Both the position numbers and the translations under genes were made by a program. From Allobosea sp. LC85 (GTDB lineage: Bacteria; Pseudomonadota; Alphaproteobacteria; Rhizobiales; Beijerinckiaceae): a stretch of DNA of 44,409 nt. This document shows, one piece after another, positions 7,358 through 16,171 of this stretch. The stretch lies in the NCBI RefSeq assembly GCF_000735605.1, contig NZ_JPKG01000010.1, forward strand, positions 1 to 44,409, given 5' to 3'. Below the pieces are notes generated by a model. That model saw nothing but the letters and a program-made list of their open reading frames with translations, made no database searches and was not told the origin of the DNA. The first letter of the stretch is position 1; each line of letters opens with the position of its first letter.

Positions 7358-8146
7358 GTGCCACCGCTTTCTATATTCATTATTGCTCGGGATGAAGCCG
7401 ACAGAATCGGCCGAACCATCGCTGCAGTGCGAGAGCTGAGCGATGACATCATCGTGATCGATTCAGGGTCGACCGATGGTACGCAGACCATTGCAGAGCA
7501 ATGCGGCGCCCGTGTGATCTTCAATCCGTGGCCGGGCTACGGCCAGCAAAAGCGCTTCGGCGAAGATCAGTGCCGCTATACTTGGCTCCTCAATCTGGAC
7601 GCCGACGAGGTCGTGCCCAGGGACATGGCCGTCGAGATTGCGGGCCTTTTTGCCCATGGCGACCCGCCAGCGGATGCCTACAGGACGCGCATCGCCGAGA
7701 TCTTCCCGGGGGAGCGCGCGCCGCATCGCTTCGCCTATGCCCTGTCTCCGGTTCGGCTCTACCGGAAGGATAAGGGGCGCTACTCGCCTTCACCGGTTCA
7801 CGACCGCGTCGATCTCTCTCCCGACGCCCGCATCGGCAGGCTGAAGGGCACGGTGCATCATTACTCGGTGCGTTCGCTCGGCGAGCAGATGGCGAAACTG
7901 AACAACTACAGCGACGCACAGGCTGACGATCTCGACAAGCGCGGCGAAACCCTTTCGGCATTCCGGCTGGTCGCCGAGTTCCCGGCCAATTTCATTAAGG
8001 CCTATATTGGCCGGCGTCACGCCCTGCGCGGCGTCTATGGCTTCATGACCGCGATGAACTATGCCTTCTACCGCTATCTGCGTGCAGCCAAACATTGGGA
8101 ACGGCGCCTCAAGCGCCACTCCGATAGAGATGCACGCAATGGCTGA
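7358..8146 (+). CDS. family 2 glycosyltransferase, WaaE/KdtX-like
   Basis: A GT-A fold glycosyltransferase of about 262 residues, likely acting on a lipopolysaccharide core or another surface glycan at the cytoplasmic face of the inner membrane. Motifs are PLSIFIIARDEADRIGRTI at the N-terminus, VIDSGSTDGT for nucleotide-sugar binding, and the metal-binding DxD-type LNLDADEVV. The C-terminal part, SPVHDRVDL, GRLKGTVHHYSVRSL and a Tyr/Arg-rich tail, resembles WaaE beta-1,4-glucosyltransferases. Start choice: GTG at 7358 lies directly before the conserved fold, with TGGA and AGGA upstream; TTG at 7325 is the only longer option. The stop overlaps the next gene by 8 bp. The sugar and acceptor are not determinable. 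Confidence 0.85.
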   Translation: MPPLSIFIIARDEADRIGRTIAAVRELSDDIIVIDSGSTDGTQTIAEQCGARVIFNPWPGYGQQKRFGEDQCRYTWLLNLDADEVVPRDMAVEIAGLFAHGDPPADAYRTRIAEIFPGERAPHRFAYALSPVRLYRKDKGRYSPSPVHDRVDLSPDARIGRLKGTVHHYSVRSLGEQMAKLNNYSDAQADDLDKRGETLSAFRLVAEFPANFIKAYIGRRHALRGVYGFMTAMNYAFYRYLRAAKHWERRLKRHSDRDARNG

Positions 8147-8885
8147 GGTCGCGCTCATCACCGGTGGAGCACGCCGGATTGGGCGCGCCATCGTCGAACA
8201 CCTTGCGAATGCGGGCTACGCGGTTGCGATCCACTACCGCACATCGCAGGCTGAGGCGGAGTCGCTCGCTGCGGAAGTGCGGAATCGGGGAGGCAGGGCC
8301 ATCACCATCGCGGCCGACCTGGCCGATCCTGCAGCTGTCGACGCCATGATTCCGACCGCCGAAGCAAAGCTCGGCCCGGTGACACTGCTGGTCAATAGCG
8401 CCTCCAGTTTTCTGGTCGATGACATCCGCAATATCGACGTGCCCACCTGGAACCGACAGTTCTCGACCAATCTGCGCGCGCCCTCAGTGCTCTCGGGCGC
8501 AATGGCCAACCATCTTCCCGGGGATCGCGAAGGTTGCATCGTCAACATCATCGACCAGCGGGTCTGGAAGCCGACTCCGCAGTATTACTCCTATACCCTG
8601 ACCAAATCGGCGCTTCTCACGGCGACGATCACCATGGCGCAGGCCCTCGCACCGCGGATTCGCGTGAACGCCGTCGGGCCAGGCCCGACCTTTCCGAATC
8701 CGCAGGACGGCGATGTCTTGCTCGCGCGCGAAGCCGCAGGATCGCTGCTGCAAAGAAAGGTCGACGCTGCGGATATCGCCGGGGCAGTGCTCTATCTCGC
8801 CCGCGCCCGCTCGGTCACGGGGCAAATGATCGCCGTTGACAACGGCCAGCACCTGGCCTGGCGAACCCCTGATATCGTCACCTGA
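8139..8885 (+). CDS. SDR oxidoreductase, pteridine reductase/FolM-like
   Basis: A 248-residue classical short-chain dehydrogenase. The cofactor site TGGARRIGRAI carries the Arg-Arg pattern of NADPH-dependent pteridine reductases and dihydromonapterin reductase (FolM), rather than the usual TGxxxGxG. Downstream are NSAS for structural Asn-Ala, the catalytic Tyr-x3-Lys in YYSYTLTKSAL, and the C-terminal NAVGPGPT. A role in tetrahydropterin or folate reduction is inferred. A generic ketoreductase function cannot be excluded. ATG 8139 overlaps the glycosyltransferase stop by 8 bp (ATGGCTGA), so translation is probably coupled. An ATG at 8130 is an alternative start. The two proteins share no obvious pathway. 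Confidence 0.85.
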   Translation: MAEVALITGGARRIGRAIVEHLANAGYAVAIHYRTSQAEAESLAAEVRNRGGRAITIAADLADPAAVDAMIPTAEAKLGPVTLLVNSASSFLVDDIRNIDVPTWNRQFSTNLRAPSVLSGAMANHLPGDREGCIVNIIDQRVWKPTPQYYSYTLTKSALLTATITMAQALAPRIRVNAVGPGPTFPNPQDGDVLLAREAAGSLLQRKVDAADIAGAVLYLARARSVTGQMIAVDNGQHLAWRTPDIVT

Positions 8886-8948
8886 CGCGCCACCACACGT
8901 CATTTGCGAGACCATGAGCCGAAAACGGGCCTGGTTCGCCTGACCGGC

Positions 8949-8985
8949 AAAAAAGCCGACGCCGCGCGCGGTGCGCGACGTCGGC
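8949..8985 (-). terminator. rho-independent terminator of the Gly-rich small protein gene
   Basis: On the minus strand a stem formed by GCCGACG (8979-8985 on the minus strand) and CGTCGGC (8955-8961) encloses a GC-rich interior that can pair further. It is followed immediately by six T residues (A run at 8949-8954 on the plus strand). It starts 10 bp after the stop codon at 8996, so the small gene is a self-contained transcription unit. Confidence 0.88.
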
Positions 8986-8995
8986 ACTGTCAAGC

Positions 8996-9283
8996 TCAGG
9001 CCGCGGCCTTGTTCTTGATCGCGCCGATGATGGCCGTGAGAACCGCTCCGCCAGCGCCGCCGGCGATCAGGTTCGTCAGGATGCCGCCGACACTGAGATT
9101 GCCGCCCGCGGCCGCCGCCGTGATGGCCGGCAACACGATGGGTACCAACTGGCCAAGAACGCCGCCGCCGACGAGACCGGCGATGGTGTTTCCGAGAGTT
9201 CCGAGATCGAAGCTGGATGAGGCTTTACCGGCAGCATTGCCACCCAGTGCGCCTGCGACGAGGTTGATCAGAAGCTGTTCCAT
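8996..9283 (-). CDS. small Gly/Ala-rich hydrophobic protein
   Basis: A hypothetical 95-residue protein without a cleavable signal. It is built of hydrophobic, glycine-rich stretches: LLINLVAGALGGNAAG, LGNTIAGLVGGGVLGQLVP, and GAGGAVLTAIIGAIKNKAAA at the end. The GGNAAG...GNTIAGLVGGG...GGQL-like pattern is shared by small proteins of unknown function in rhizobia. It could sit in the membrane or assemble with itself like glycine-zipper proteins. The ATG at 9283 is preferred over 9307 because GGGGG lies 4 bases upstream. The start region carries a perfect 12-bp inverted repeat overlapping that ribosome site, and the gene has its own terminator. The function is unknown. Confidence 0.75.
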   Translation of the reverse strand: MEQLLINLVAGALGGNAAGKASSSFDLGTLGNTIAGLVGGGVLGQLVPIVLPAITAAAAGGNLSVGGILTNLIAGGAGGAVLTAIIGAIKNKAAA

Positions 9284-9289
9284 GAGACC

Positions 9290-9316
9290 CCCAAAGCCAT
9301 GATGCATGGCTTTGGG
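9290..9316 (-). promoter_or_regulatory. perfect 12-bp inverted repeat overlapping the ribosome-binding site
   Basis: CCCAAAGCCATG at 9290-9301 and CATGGCTTTGGG at 9305-9316 are exact reverse complements around a 3-base centre. On the minus strand the 3' arm ends in TTTGGG, which continues into the GGGGG ribosome-binding site of the small Gly-rich gene starting at 9283. As RNA it would form a 12-bp hairpin occluding part of that site. As DNA it would be a near-ideal operator for a dimeric repressor. No T-run follows on either strand, so it is not a terminator. Confidence 0.6.
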
Positions 9317-9372
9317 AGGATGACTCCGCCCGTTTCTCGAAGCAACCTGAGATTGAACCGGCCGATAGCGGC

Positions 9373-10146
9373 CTATTCAGGTGGCCTCAGCGTGATCGCC
9401 GAGATCAGCCGGCCGTAGTCCGGATCCTGCCGATGCGTCGTGCGGCGATAGCTGAAGAAGCGCTGCTCATCACCATATGTACACAGGCCGAGATCGATGA
9501 AGCGACCGATACCAGCCTCCTGTGCCTTGAACGTGATGAATGCAGGCAGATCGAACATGGCGCGCGCAGGATGCTCCGAAGCGTGGAAGAAGCGCGCATA
9601 GGTCGCATTCTCCGACTTGAAGCGCTCGATGAATTCCGGCCCGACCTCATAAGCCCTGGCGCTGATCGTCGGTCCAAGCACCGCCAGGATGCGCTCGCGA
9701 CGAGCGCCCAGCTTCTCCATCGCGGTCACAGTCGCGCCGACAATTCCCGTAAAGGCCCCCTTCCAGCCGGAATGCGCGGCGCCGATCACGCCCGCCTCGC
9801 TATCGGCGAAGAGGATGGGGCCACAATCAGCGGTGGAGACGCCGAGCGCCACGCCGTGAGCAGTGGTCACCATGGCATCGGCCTTCGGCCTCTCCCCAAG
9901 CCATGGGCCGGTGACGAGCGCGGCGTCGGCGGAATGGACCTGGTGCACACTGACGAGATGCGTGGGCTCAACCTCGAGGTGAGCCGCCATGCGAGCCCGG
10001 TTCTCGGTGACCAGCGCCTTGTCGTCGTCCGAGCCGAGACCGCCATTGAGCGAGGCGTAGATGCCCGAGGATACACCGCCTTCGCGGGTGAAGAAGGCAT
10101 GCGCGATGCCGTGCTCGGCGGAGAGATCGGGCGAAGTGATGAACAT
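9373..10146 (-). CDS. pgeF: peptidoglycan editing factor PgeF (DUF152/YfiH, laccase-domain)
   Basis: A 257-residue CNF1/YfiH-fold protein. The family is reported to correct peptidoglycan precursors carrying L-Ser in place of L-Ala, and homologues also show polyphenol oxidase or purine nucleoside activity. The zinc/catalytic triad is intact: SVHQVHSAD with H71, TADCGPILF with C108, and AAHSGWKG with H125. GPTISARAYEVG and the C-terminal FFSYRRTTHRQDPDYGR are further hallmarks. The ATG at 10146 is the first Met and opens the conserved domain. It is third in the lgt-midA-pgeF minus-strand operon, 20 bp after midA, a common rhizobial order. The enzyme looks complete. Confidence 0.94.
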   Translation of the reverse strand: MFITSPDLSAEHGIAHAFFTREGGVSSGIYASLNGGLGSDDDKALVTENRARMAAHLEVEPTHLVSVHQVHSADAALVTGPWLGERPKADAMVTTAHGVALGVSTADCGPILFADSEAGVIGAAHSGWKGAFTGIVGATVTAMEKLGARRERILAVLGPTISARAYEVGPEFIERFKSENATYARFFHASEHPARAMFDLPAFITFKAQEAGIGRFIDLGLCTYGDEQRFFSYRRTTHRQDPDYGRLISAITLRPPE

Positions 10147-10166
10147 GGCGGGTTCCGGCTCAGGCG

Positions 10167-11261
10167 TCAGCCCTGCTCTGGCATCTGATGAAGGTCAAAT
10201 CCGGGCAGCGGCGGCAATCTTGAATCCGATAGCGCCAGAACCTTGAATAATTCACCCATCTCGGTCGCGCCAAGTGCGGTGAGTCGTGCGAAGGCGGCCT
10301 GGATCGCCTCCGCCTGCTCCGGCCGCGCCCTGCCGGAGAGCGCCTGTGCGCGCTCAGCCAAGCCGAGCGCCAACAGGAAATCGCGCTGCCTCGCCGGTCC
10401 ATGCGTCGCAGCCCCGGCCCGGCGCGCGGCCTGCGCCATCCGTTCGAAATCGACATGAACCGTGAGATCGGCCTCACCGGTATCGGCGAGCGGATCAACC
10501 ATCCGATGCCGATGGACCGCCTGAAGCGTATCTCCGAAGCCTGAACGTGCAGAACCGTAGTCGATGAACAGTGCAGCGCCGCCATTCCCGGCGAGATGGC
10601 GGCCGACCGTCGCCACGACATCCAGCGCGGCGGTCGGCTGTTCGAAGATGCTTCCCTCCGGGGCGACGATGCCAAGTGCAGGCTCCGTCGCACGTGCGAG
10701 CCCGAATCCCAGCTCGCCTGCCGCATCGAGCCCGACCAGCCGCTCACGCCAGCCGTCTCCGGCCCGCACGAATTGATCGAGCGGCAGCGCGTCGAGGAAC
10801 TCGTTGGCGAGGACGATCGCGGGCCCGTCCAGCGCAGTCCCGATGCTGTCGTGCCAGACCGGTTCGGTCGCCGAGGCCAAGGTCCGAGCCTGGGCCTGCC
10901 GCAGCACGGGGCTCATCTCGACGAGATGCACGGAGAGCGCCTCGCGAAACCCCGGAACGATCCGGGCGGCCCGCAGCACATCGGCCATCAGCGTGCCACG
11001 ACCCGGTCCAAGCTCGACGAGGCGCAGGCTCCCGGGCTCGCCCATCATCCGCCAGACCGCGCCGGCCCACAGCCCGATCAGTTCACCGAACATCTGGCTG
11101 ATCTCGGGCGCCGTCGTGAAGTCACCCTCTGCACCGAAAGGGTCGCGGGTCATGTAGTAGCCGTGGCGGGGATGGCCGAGGCAAAGCGCCATGTAGTGCG
11201 ATAGGCTGAGGGGGCCCTCGTCCTGGATCAGGCGGATGAGCTCCGCCTTGAGCGCATTCAC
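10167..11261 (-). CDS. MidA/NDUFAF7-type SAM-dependent methyltransferase
   Basis: A 364-residue class I methyltransferase of the COG1565 family. Its mitochondrial relative NDUFAF7 (MidA in Dictyostelium) methylates an arginine of a complex I subunit, so a role in NADH dehydrogenase assembly is a reasonable inference. The N-terminus has GPLSLSHYMALCLGHPRHGYY (split family motif at about 16-36) and GDFTTAPEISQMFGE. The SAM site VELGPGRGT is at 82-90, and EFLDALPLDQF is also characteristic. The ATG at 11261 overlaps the lgt stop by 4 bp (ATGA), showing tight coupling, and pgeF follows after 20 bp. Nothing looks truncated. Confidence 0.92.
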   Translation of the reverse strand: MNALKAELIRLIQDEGPLSLSHYMALCLGHPRHGYYMTRDPFGAEGDFTTAPEISQMFGELIGLWAGAVWRMMGEPGSLRLVELGPGRGTLMADVLRAARIVPGFREALSVHLVEMSPVLRQAQARTLASATEPVWHDSIGTALDGPAIVLANEFLDALPLDQFVRAGDGWRERLVGLDAAGELGFGLARATEPALGIVAPEGSIFEQPTAALDVVATVGRHLAGNGGAALFIDYGSARSGFGDTLQAVHRHRMVDPLADTGEADLTVHVDFERMAQAARRAGAATHGPARQRDFLLALGLAERAQALSGRARPEQAEAIQAAFARLTALGATEMGELFKVLALSDSRLPPLPGFDLHQMPEQG

Positions 11262-12097
11262 GCGACCGCCCTCTTGGCGCGCAGAGCCAGATAGAGCCCG
11301 GCGAGGAATAGCGGCACGGATAGCAGCATACCCATGGTGATGCCGCCACTCAGCGCATCGACGCTTCCACCGAACAGGAAGCCGAGTTGCGGATCGGGCT
11401 CGCGGAAGAACTCGCAGACGATGCGCGCGACCGCATAGCCCATGCCGAAGACGCCCGCGACGAGGCCCGGTCGCTTGAAACCGCCGGCCCGGACGACGAG
11501 CGCGAGCAGGATGAAGAGCAGGATGCCCTCACCCAGGGCCTCATAGAGCTGGCTCGGATGACGCGGCAGCGGCCCGGCATTGGGGAAGACCATGGCGAAG
11601 GGCAGTCCCGGCGCCGGCCGGCCCCAGAGCTCGGCATTGATGAAATTGGCGATGCGCCCAAGGAAGAGCCCGATCGGAACGACGGCGGCGGCGAGATCGA
11701 AGACGCTCAGCGCCGGGTGCCCGCGCCGGCGCGCAAACAGAAACAGCGCTGTCGCCGCCCCGAGCAACCCACCATGGAAGGACATGCCGCCTTGCCAGAT
11801 CGCGATGATGTCCTGCGGTCGGGCGAGATAGCGCTCAAGATCGTAGAACAGAACGAAGCCGAGGCGCCCGCCGAGCACCACGCCGAGCGCGACCCAGAGC
11901 AGCATGTCATCGAGCTCATCTGCGGCGGGGTGCTTCGAGCTCCCCCACAGCGCAGGGGACGAGACCAGCCGGCGCGCATACCACCAGCCACCGATCAGCC
12001 CCACGACATAGGCGAGGCCATACCATTTGACTGAAAGCGGCCCGAGTTGCAGCGCGACCGGGTCGATCACCGGGAATGGGATGGCGAAAACGGGCAT
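11258..12097 (-). CDS. lgt: prolipoprotein diacylglyceryl transferase Lgt
   Basis: A 279-residue integral inner-membrane enzyme with about seven hydrophobic helices. It transfers diacylglyceryl from phosphatidylglycerol to the lipobox cysteine of prolipoproteins. Critical residues align with E. coli Lgt: GMSFHGGLLG with H108, GRIANFINAELWGR with R148, N151 and E156, and RHPSQLYEA. The C-terminal REPDPQLGFLFGG is also typical. ATG 12097 was chosen; a TTG two codons earlier (12103) is possible. No strong ribosome site is visible for either. It is the first gene of the lgt-midA-pgeF operon with a 4-bp overlap into midA. It would process lipoproteins such as the one encoded at 31153. Confidence 0.95.
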   Translation of the reverse strand: MPVFAIPFPVIDPVALQLGPLSVKWYGLAYVVGLIGGWWYARRLVSSPALWGSSKHPAADELDDMLLWVALGVVLGGRLGFVLFYDLERYLARPQDIIAIWQGGMSFHGGLLGAATALFLFARRRGHPALSVFDLAAAVVPIGLFLGRIANFINAELWGRPAPGLPFAMVFPNAGPLPRHPSQLYEALGEGILLFILLALVVRAGGFKRPGLVAGVFGMGYAVARIVCEFFREPDPQLGFLFGGSVDALSGGITMGMLLSVPLFLAGLYLALRAKRAVA

Positions 12098-12161
12098 GGG
12101 CAAGGGTCCGGTGGCGGCGGTCGCAGTCTCGTTCGGGCGGTTGCACGCCGCCCATCACGCG

Positions 12162-12195
12162 TCATCCCAAGCGTCCCAATGGACACTCGGGATGA
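12162..12195. repeat. intergenic imperfect palindrome (REP-like)
   Basis: TCATCCCAAGCGTCC at 12162-12176 and GGACACTCGGGATGA at 12181-12195 pair at 13 of 15 positions around a CAAT loop. It lies in the 188-bp gap between the lgt start and the oxidoreductase stop. No T-run follows, so it is probably a repetitive extragenic palindrome or mRNA-stabilising hairpin rather than a terminator. Its TCATCCC/GGGATGA ends and 15-bp arms resemble the other intergenic hairpins in this window in size but not in core sequence. Confidence 0.55.
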
Positions 12196-12285
12196 TCGGA
12201 CGAAGAGAAACCTGCCGCGACATGGCCGGGAGGAGGCAGAGTGGTCAAGCAAAAAGGGCGCTGGCACGCACCCCGCCCACCCTGC

Positions 12286-13302
12286 TCAGACCTTGATGAT
12301 GAGCTTGCCGAAATTCTTCCCGTCCAGCAGGCCGATGAACGCCTCTGGCGCCTGGGCGAGGCCATCCACGATGTCCTCCTTGTATTTCAGAGCGCCTCCG
12401 GCGATCCAGCCGGACGCCTCCCGCTCAAAGGTCGGGCGCTGCGCAGCGAATTCACGCTGGATGAAGCCACGGATCGTCAGGCTCTTGGACAGGACCTGGC
12501 GCAAGACGATGGGCAGCCGGTCGGGCCCCTCGAAATCACCCGTGCTATTATACTGCGCAATCAGGCCACAGACCGGAATCCGGGCAAAGCCGTTCAGCAG
12601 CGGAAACACGGCGTCCCAGACTTTGCCGCCGACATTCTCGAAATAAACGTCGATGCCATCCGGGCAGGCGGCCGCCAGTTGGTCGGCGAAATCGGGAGAG
12701 CGATGATCAACCACGGCATCGAATCCGAAGGTCTCGCGGATGAAGGCGCATTTCGTCTCGCCGCCGGCGATCCCGACGGCGCGGGCGCCCTTGATCCGCG
12801 CGATCTGCCCCACGGCCGATCCCACAGGCCCGCTGGCCGCTGCCACAACGACGGTCTCTCCCGCCTTGGGCTGGCCGATCGTCAACAGGCCTGCATAAGC
12901 GGTGAAACCCGGCATTCCGAGCACGCCCAGTGCCGTCGTGATTGGCGCGGCGGCCGGATCGAGTTTGCGCAGATGAGCCCCGTCGGCCACCGCGTAGGAC
13001 TGCCAGCCGGAATGCGAAAGCACGATATCCCCCGGTTTGAAGGTGGGGTGGCGGCTCTCCAGAACCTCCGCAACGGTGCCGCCTTCCATCACCTGACCGA
13101 TCGCCACCGGAGCGGCATAGGATTTCGCATCGCTCATGCGCCCCCGCATATAGGGGTCGAGCGAAAGGTAGAGGATGCGCAGAACCACCTGTCCATCGGA
13201 TGCCTCCGGAACGGCTGCATGCTCGAACCTGAAATCGCTGGGGCGTGGCCGGCCTACCGGGCGATCGGCCAGAACGATCCGGAGATTGTCCAACTGGGGC
13301 AT
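12286..13302 (-). CDS. NADP-dependent MDR oxidoreductase (CurA/prostaglandin-reductase-like)
   Basis: A 338-residue medium-chain dehydrogenase/reductase without zinc ligands, of the leukotriene B4 12-hydroxydehydrogenase / NADPH-dependent curcumin reductase group, which reduces alpha,beta-unsaturated ketones and aldehydes. Motifs are LSLDPYMRGRM, GMPGFTAYAGL, the Rossmann AASGPVGSAVGQIA, VDHRSPDF, and FENVGGKVWDAVFPLLN. FGKLIIKV closes the protein. ATG 13302 was picked because gaaggac lies upstream and MPQLDNLRIVL matches family starts; an in-frame ATG at 13359 would add 19 unrelated residues. It diverges from uvrC with a 154-bp gap. The role is probably detoxification, and the substrate is unknown. 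Confidence 0.9.
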   Translation of the reverse strand: MPQLDNLRIVLADRPVGRPRPSDFRFEHAAVPEASDGQVVLRILYLSLDPYMRGRMSDAKSYAAPVAIGQVMEGGTVAEVLESRHPTFKPGDIVLSHSGWQSYAVADGAHLRKLDPAAAPITTALGVLGMPGFTAYAGLLTIGQPKAGETVVVAAASGPVGSAVGQIARIKGARAVGIAGGETKCAFIRETFGFDAVVDHRSPDFADQLAAACPDGIDVYFENVGGKVWDAVFPLLNGFARIPVCGLIAQYNSTGDFEGPDRLPIVLRQVLSKSLTIRGFIQREFAAQRPTFEREASGWIAGGALKYKEDIVDGLAQAPEAFIGLLDGKNFGKLIIKV

Positions 13303-13456
13303 GGGGTTTCGTCCTTCGTGCAGCGTGTCGTTTGGATTGGTCGGTTCATATGGGAGCAACGCTACTCCGAGAGCACCACCTCATCCGTGCATTTTGCCAC
13401 ATGGCGGAGCACGCTCCTGACATGACGAAACGCCTCGGGCATCTTACATCGGGCTC

Positions 13457-15493
13457 ATGAATCGCCAGCGCACCGACGACCTGCCGGACGACGAGATCGA
13501 GGACGAGGAGGATGGCCTCCCGCTCCCCGACGCAACCATTGATGCCGGCGTGACCGCGCCCTCCGAACTGAAGCACGGCATCGAGGTTATCGCCGGCTTC
13601 GCCAAGCACCTGCCGAACAAGCCCGGCGTCTACCGCATGTTCGATCGGGCCGGCGAAGTGCTCTATGTCGGCAAGGCCAATAGCCTGAAGAACCGCGTTA
13701 CCGCCTATGCGCGCGGGCTTGCCCACACCAACGCCGTTGCCCGGATGATCTCCGAGACGACGAATATGGAATTCGTCACCACGGGGACGGAAACCGAGGC
13801 GCTGCTGCTCGAATCCAATCTGATCAAGCAGCTCAGGCCGCGCTACAATGTCCTGCTTCGCGACGACAAGTCCTTTCCCTATATCCTGTTGACCGGCGAC
13901 CACCCTGCCCCACAGATCGCCAAACATCGCGGCTCACGCCAGCGCAAAGGCGATTATTTTGGGCCGTTTGCATCGGCCCAGGCGGTGAAGCGCACCATAG
14001 ACGCACTGCAGAAGGCGTTCCTGCTGCGCTCCTGCTCCGACAGCTATTACGAGAACCGCACGCGGCCCTGCCTGCTCTTCCAGATCAAACGTTGTGCCGC
14101 CCCTTGCACCGGCGAAATCTCGCATACCGACTACCAGGCACTGGCTGATCAGGCGCGCGATTTTCTGTCAGGCCGCTCCTCGACTGTGAAGAGGACGCTG
14201 TCGGAGCGCATGCAGGCGGCGGCGGAGGCCCTCGAATTCGAGCAGGCGGCGCGCTACCGCGACCGCCTGGCGGCGCTCTCGGCCGTCCAGGCCGGCCAGG
14301 ACATCAACACCCAGGGCGTCGAGGAGGCGGATGTCTTCGCCATCGATGAACAGGCCGGGCATTTCTGCGTCGAGATCTTCTTCTTCCGCAACCACCAGAA
14401 CTGGGGCAATCGCGCGCTCTTTCCCCGCGCCGACAAGAGCCTCACGCCCGCCGAGGTGCTGGCCTCCGTCGTCACCCAGTTCTATGACGACAAGCCGCCG
14501 CCGCGCCTCGTCCTGCTCTCGCATGAGGTCGAGGAAATCGAACTGATCGGCGAAGCGCTCTCGGCCCGCGCCGGCCGCAAGGTCGAGATCGCGGCGCCCA
14601 AGCGCGGCGAGAAGTTCGATCTCGTCGCCCACGCCCGGAAGAACGCGCATGAGGCACTCTCCCGCAAGCTCGCCGACAATGCCGGGCAGCAGAGTCTGCT
14701 CGCTGCACTCGGCGAAACCTTCGGACTGCCAAAGCCGCCGCGTCGCGTCGAAGTCTATGACAACTCCCACATCATGGGGACGAATGCCGTCGGCGGCATG
14801 ATCGTCGCCGGCCCGGACGGCTTCATGAAGAGCCATTACCGCACCTTCAACATCTCCTCCGACACCATCGCGGGCGACGATTTCGGCATGATGCGGGAGG
14901 TGCTGAAGCGGCGGTTCTCGCGGTTGTCGAAGGAGAGCGCCATTGCGGAGAGCACCATTGCCGAGGGACGCGACGCTGCTGATCTCGCTGCAGTCGAAGA
15001 CCCAGTTCCGCCCCCTGAGGCTCAGGACGACGCCGTTTTTCCCTCGCGCCCCGATCTCGTCATCGTCGATGGCGGCAAGGGTCAGTTCGAGGCCGCGCGC
15101 CTGATCATGGCCGAATGCGGCGCCACCGATATTCCGCTCGTTGCCATCGCCAAGGGCGCCGACCGCAACGCCATGCGCGAGACTTTCTTCATGGCCGGCA
15201 AGGAGCCGTTCAAGCTGCCGCCGCGCGATCCCGGCCTCTATTTCATCCAGCGCCTGCGCGACGAGGCGCATCGGTTCGCCATCGGCACGCATCGTGCCCG
15301 GCGCAAGCGCGACATCACCAAGAACCCGCTCGACGAGATTCCGGGCATCGGCCCCTCGCGAAAGCGGGCGCTCCTGCTGCATTTTGGCACGGTCAAGGCG
15401 ATCCAGCGGGCCAAGCTCGACGACCTGATGCGCACGCCCGGCGTCAATGCCGCCACCGCCAAGGCGGTGCATGATTTCTTTCACGATGCGTAA
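13457..15493 (+). CDS. uvrC: excinuclease ABC subunit C
   Basis: A 678-residue nucleotide-excision-repair endonuclease that makes the 3' and 5' incisions with UvrB. Order of domains: an acidic N-terminal extension (1-50) frequent in alphaproteobacteria; a GIY-YIG domain ([19 protein letters not shown], about 56-74); a Cys-rich region ([19 protein letters not shown]); a UVR motif near 240-275; an RNase H-like 5' nuclease with YDNSH (D435) and VIVDGGKGQ (D538); and a C-terminal double helix-hairpin-helix ([13 protein letters not shown]). A roughly 40-residue acidic insert ([20 protein letters not shown]) splits the nuclease domain. ATG 13457 is the start. pgsA follows on the same strand, a common rhizobial order. 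Confidence 0.97.
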   Translation: MNRQRTDDLPDDEIEDEEDGLPLPDATIDAGVTAPSELKHGIEVIAGFAKHLPNKPGVYRMFDRAGEVLYVGKANSLKNRVTAYARGLAHTNAVARMISETTNMEFVTTGTETEALLLESNLIKQLRPRYNVLLRDDKSFPYILLTGDHPAPQIAKHRGSRQRKGDYFGPFASAQAVKRTIDALQKAFLLRSCSDSYYENRTRPCLLFQIKRCAAPCTGEISHTDYQALADQARDFLSGRSSTVKRTLSERMQAAAEALEFEQAARYRDRLAALSAVQAGQDINTQGVEEADVFAIDEQAGHFCVEIFFFRNHQNWGNRALFPRADKSLTPAEVLASVVTQFYDDKPPPRLVLLSHEVEEIELIGEALSARAGRKVEIAAPKRGEKFDLVAHARKNAHEALSRKLADNAGQQSLLAALGETFGLPKPPRRVEVYDNSHIMGTNAVGGMIVAGPDGFMKSHYRTFNISSDTIAGDDFGMMREVLKRRFSRLSKESAIAESTIAEGRDAADLAAVEDPVPPPEAQDDAVFPSRPDLVIVDGGKGQFEAARLIMAECGATDIPLVAIAKGADRNAMRETFFMAGKEPFKLPPRDPGLYFIQRLRDEAHRFAIGTHRARRKRDITKNPLDEIPGIGPSRKRALLLHFGTVKAIQRAKLDDLMRTPGVNAATAKAVHDFFHDA

Positions 15494-15559
15494 GGCTCGT
15501 GCACGCCTCGCGGGATTGCGTGTTGACGCTGTCACAACGGCGCTGCTTTGGTGTTTCCC

Positions 15560-16171
15560 GTGACGATTCTTCCAGACGCCATCAGACGGCGGGGCCCTTG
15601 GTCCCTGCCAAATTTGCTGACCTACGGCCGGATCGCAGCGATTCCGGCGCTGGTGGCGCTGCTTTTCTGGCCGCGCGACGACTGGATGCGCTGGATCGCC
15701 CTGGCAATCTATGTCGCAGCGGCCGTGACGGACTATCTCGATGGCTGGATCGCCCGGGCCTGGAGCCAGCATTCGGCAATCGGCCGCATGCTCGACCCCA
15801 TCGCCGACAAGCTTCTGGTCTGTGCGCTGCTGCTGATGCTGGTCGCGGACGGCACGATCTATGGCTGGTCGCTCTGGGCTGCCATCGTCATCCTCTGTCG
15901 CGAGATCCTGGTGTCGGGCCTGCGTGAGTTCCTGGCCGAGCTGCAGGTCAGCGTTCCCGTCAGCAAGGTGGCGAAATGGAAGACCACGGCTCAACTCCTG
16001 GCGCTCGGCTTCCTGGTCGCTGGCCCCGCCGGCGACAAGGTTCTGCCCTATAATACGCAGATAGGCATCGTCATGCTGTGGCTGGCGGCAATCCTGACCA
16101 TCTATACGGGTTGGGACTATCTTAACTCCGGAATCCGCCATCTGGTGGACGAGGATGAACGCGCATCATGA
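15560..16171 (+). CDS. pgsA: CDP-diacylglycerol--glycerol-3-phosphate 3-phosphatidyltransferase
   Basis: An inner-membrane enzyme of about 203 residues making phosphatidylglycerol phosphate, the committed step to phosphatidylglycerol, which is also Lgt's lipid donor. The full CDP-alcohol phosphotransferase signature D-G-x2-A-R-x8-G-x3-D-x3-D is present: D61, G62, A65, R66, G75, D79, D83. SLPNLLTYGRI precedes it and several hydrophobic helices follow. The start is uncertain: GTG at 15560 gives MTILPDAIRRRG, close to family N-termini, while GTG 15551 and TTG 15548 are possible, and none has a strong ribosome site. Its stop overlaps the moaD ATG by 4 bp, so the two are coupled. Confidence 0.93.
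   Translation: MTILPDAIRRRGPWSLPNLLTYGRIAAIPALVALLFWPRDDWMRWIALAIYVAAAVTDYLDGWIARAWSQHSAIGRMLDPIADKLLVCALLLMLVADGTIYGWSLWAAIVILCREILVSGLREFLAELQVSVPVSKVAKWKTTAQLLALGFLVAGPAGDKVLPYNTQIGIVMLWLAAILTIYTGWDYLNSGIRHLVDEDERAS

Noticed and set aside
14168..16141. Long minus-strand open frame (657 codons) opposite uvrC and pgsA
   Set aside because: It is antisense to two clear genes, rich in Arg/Ala/Gly and His/Gln with no recognisable motif. It is a by-product of GC-rich codon use.
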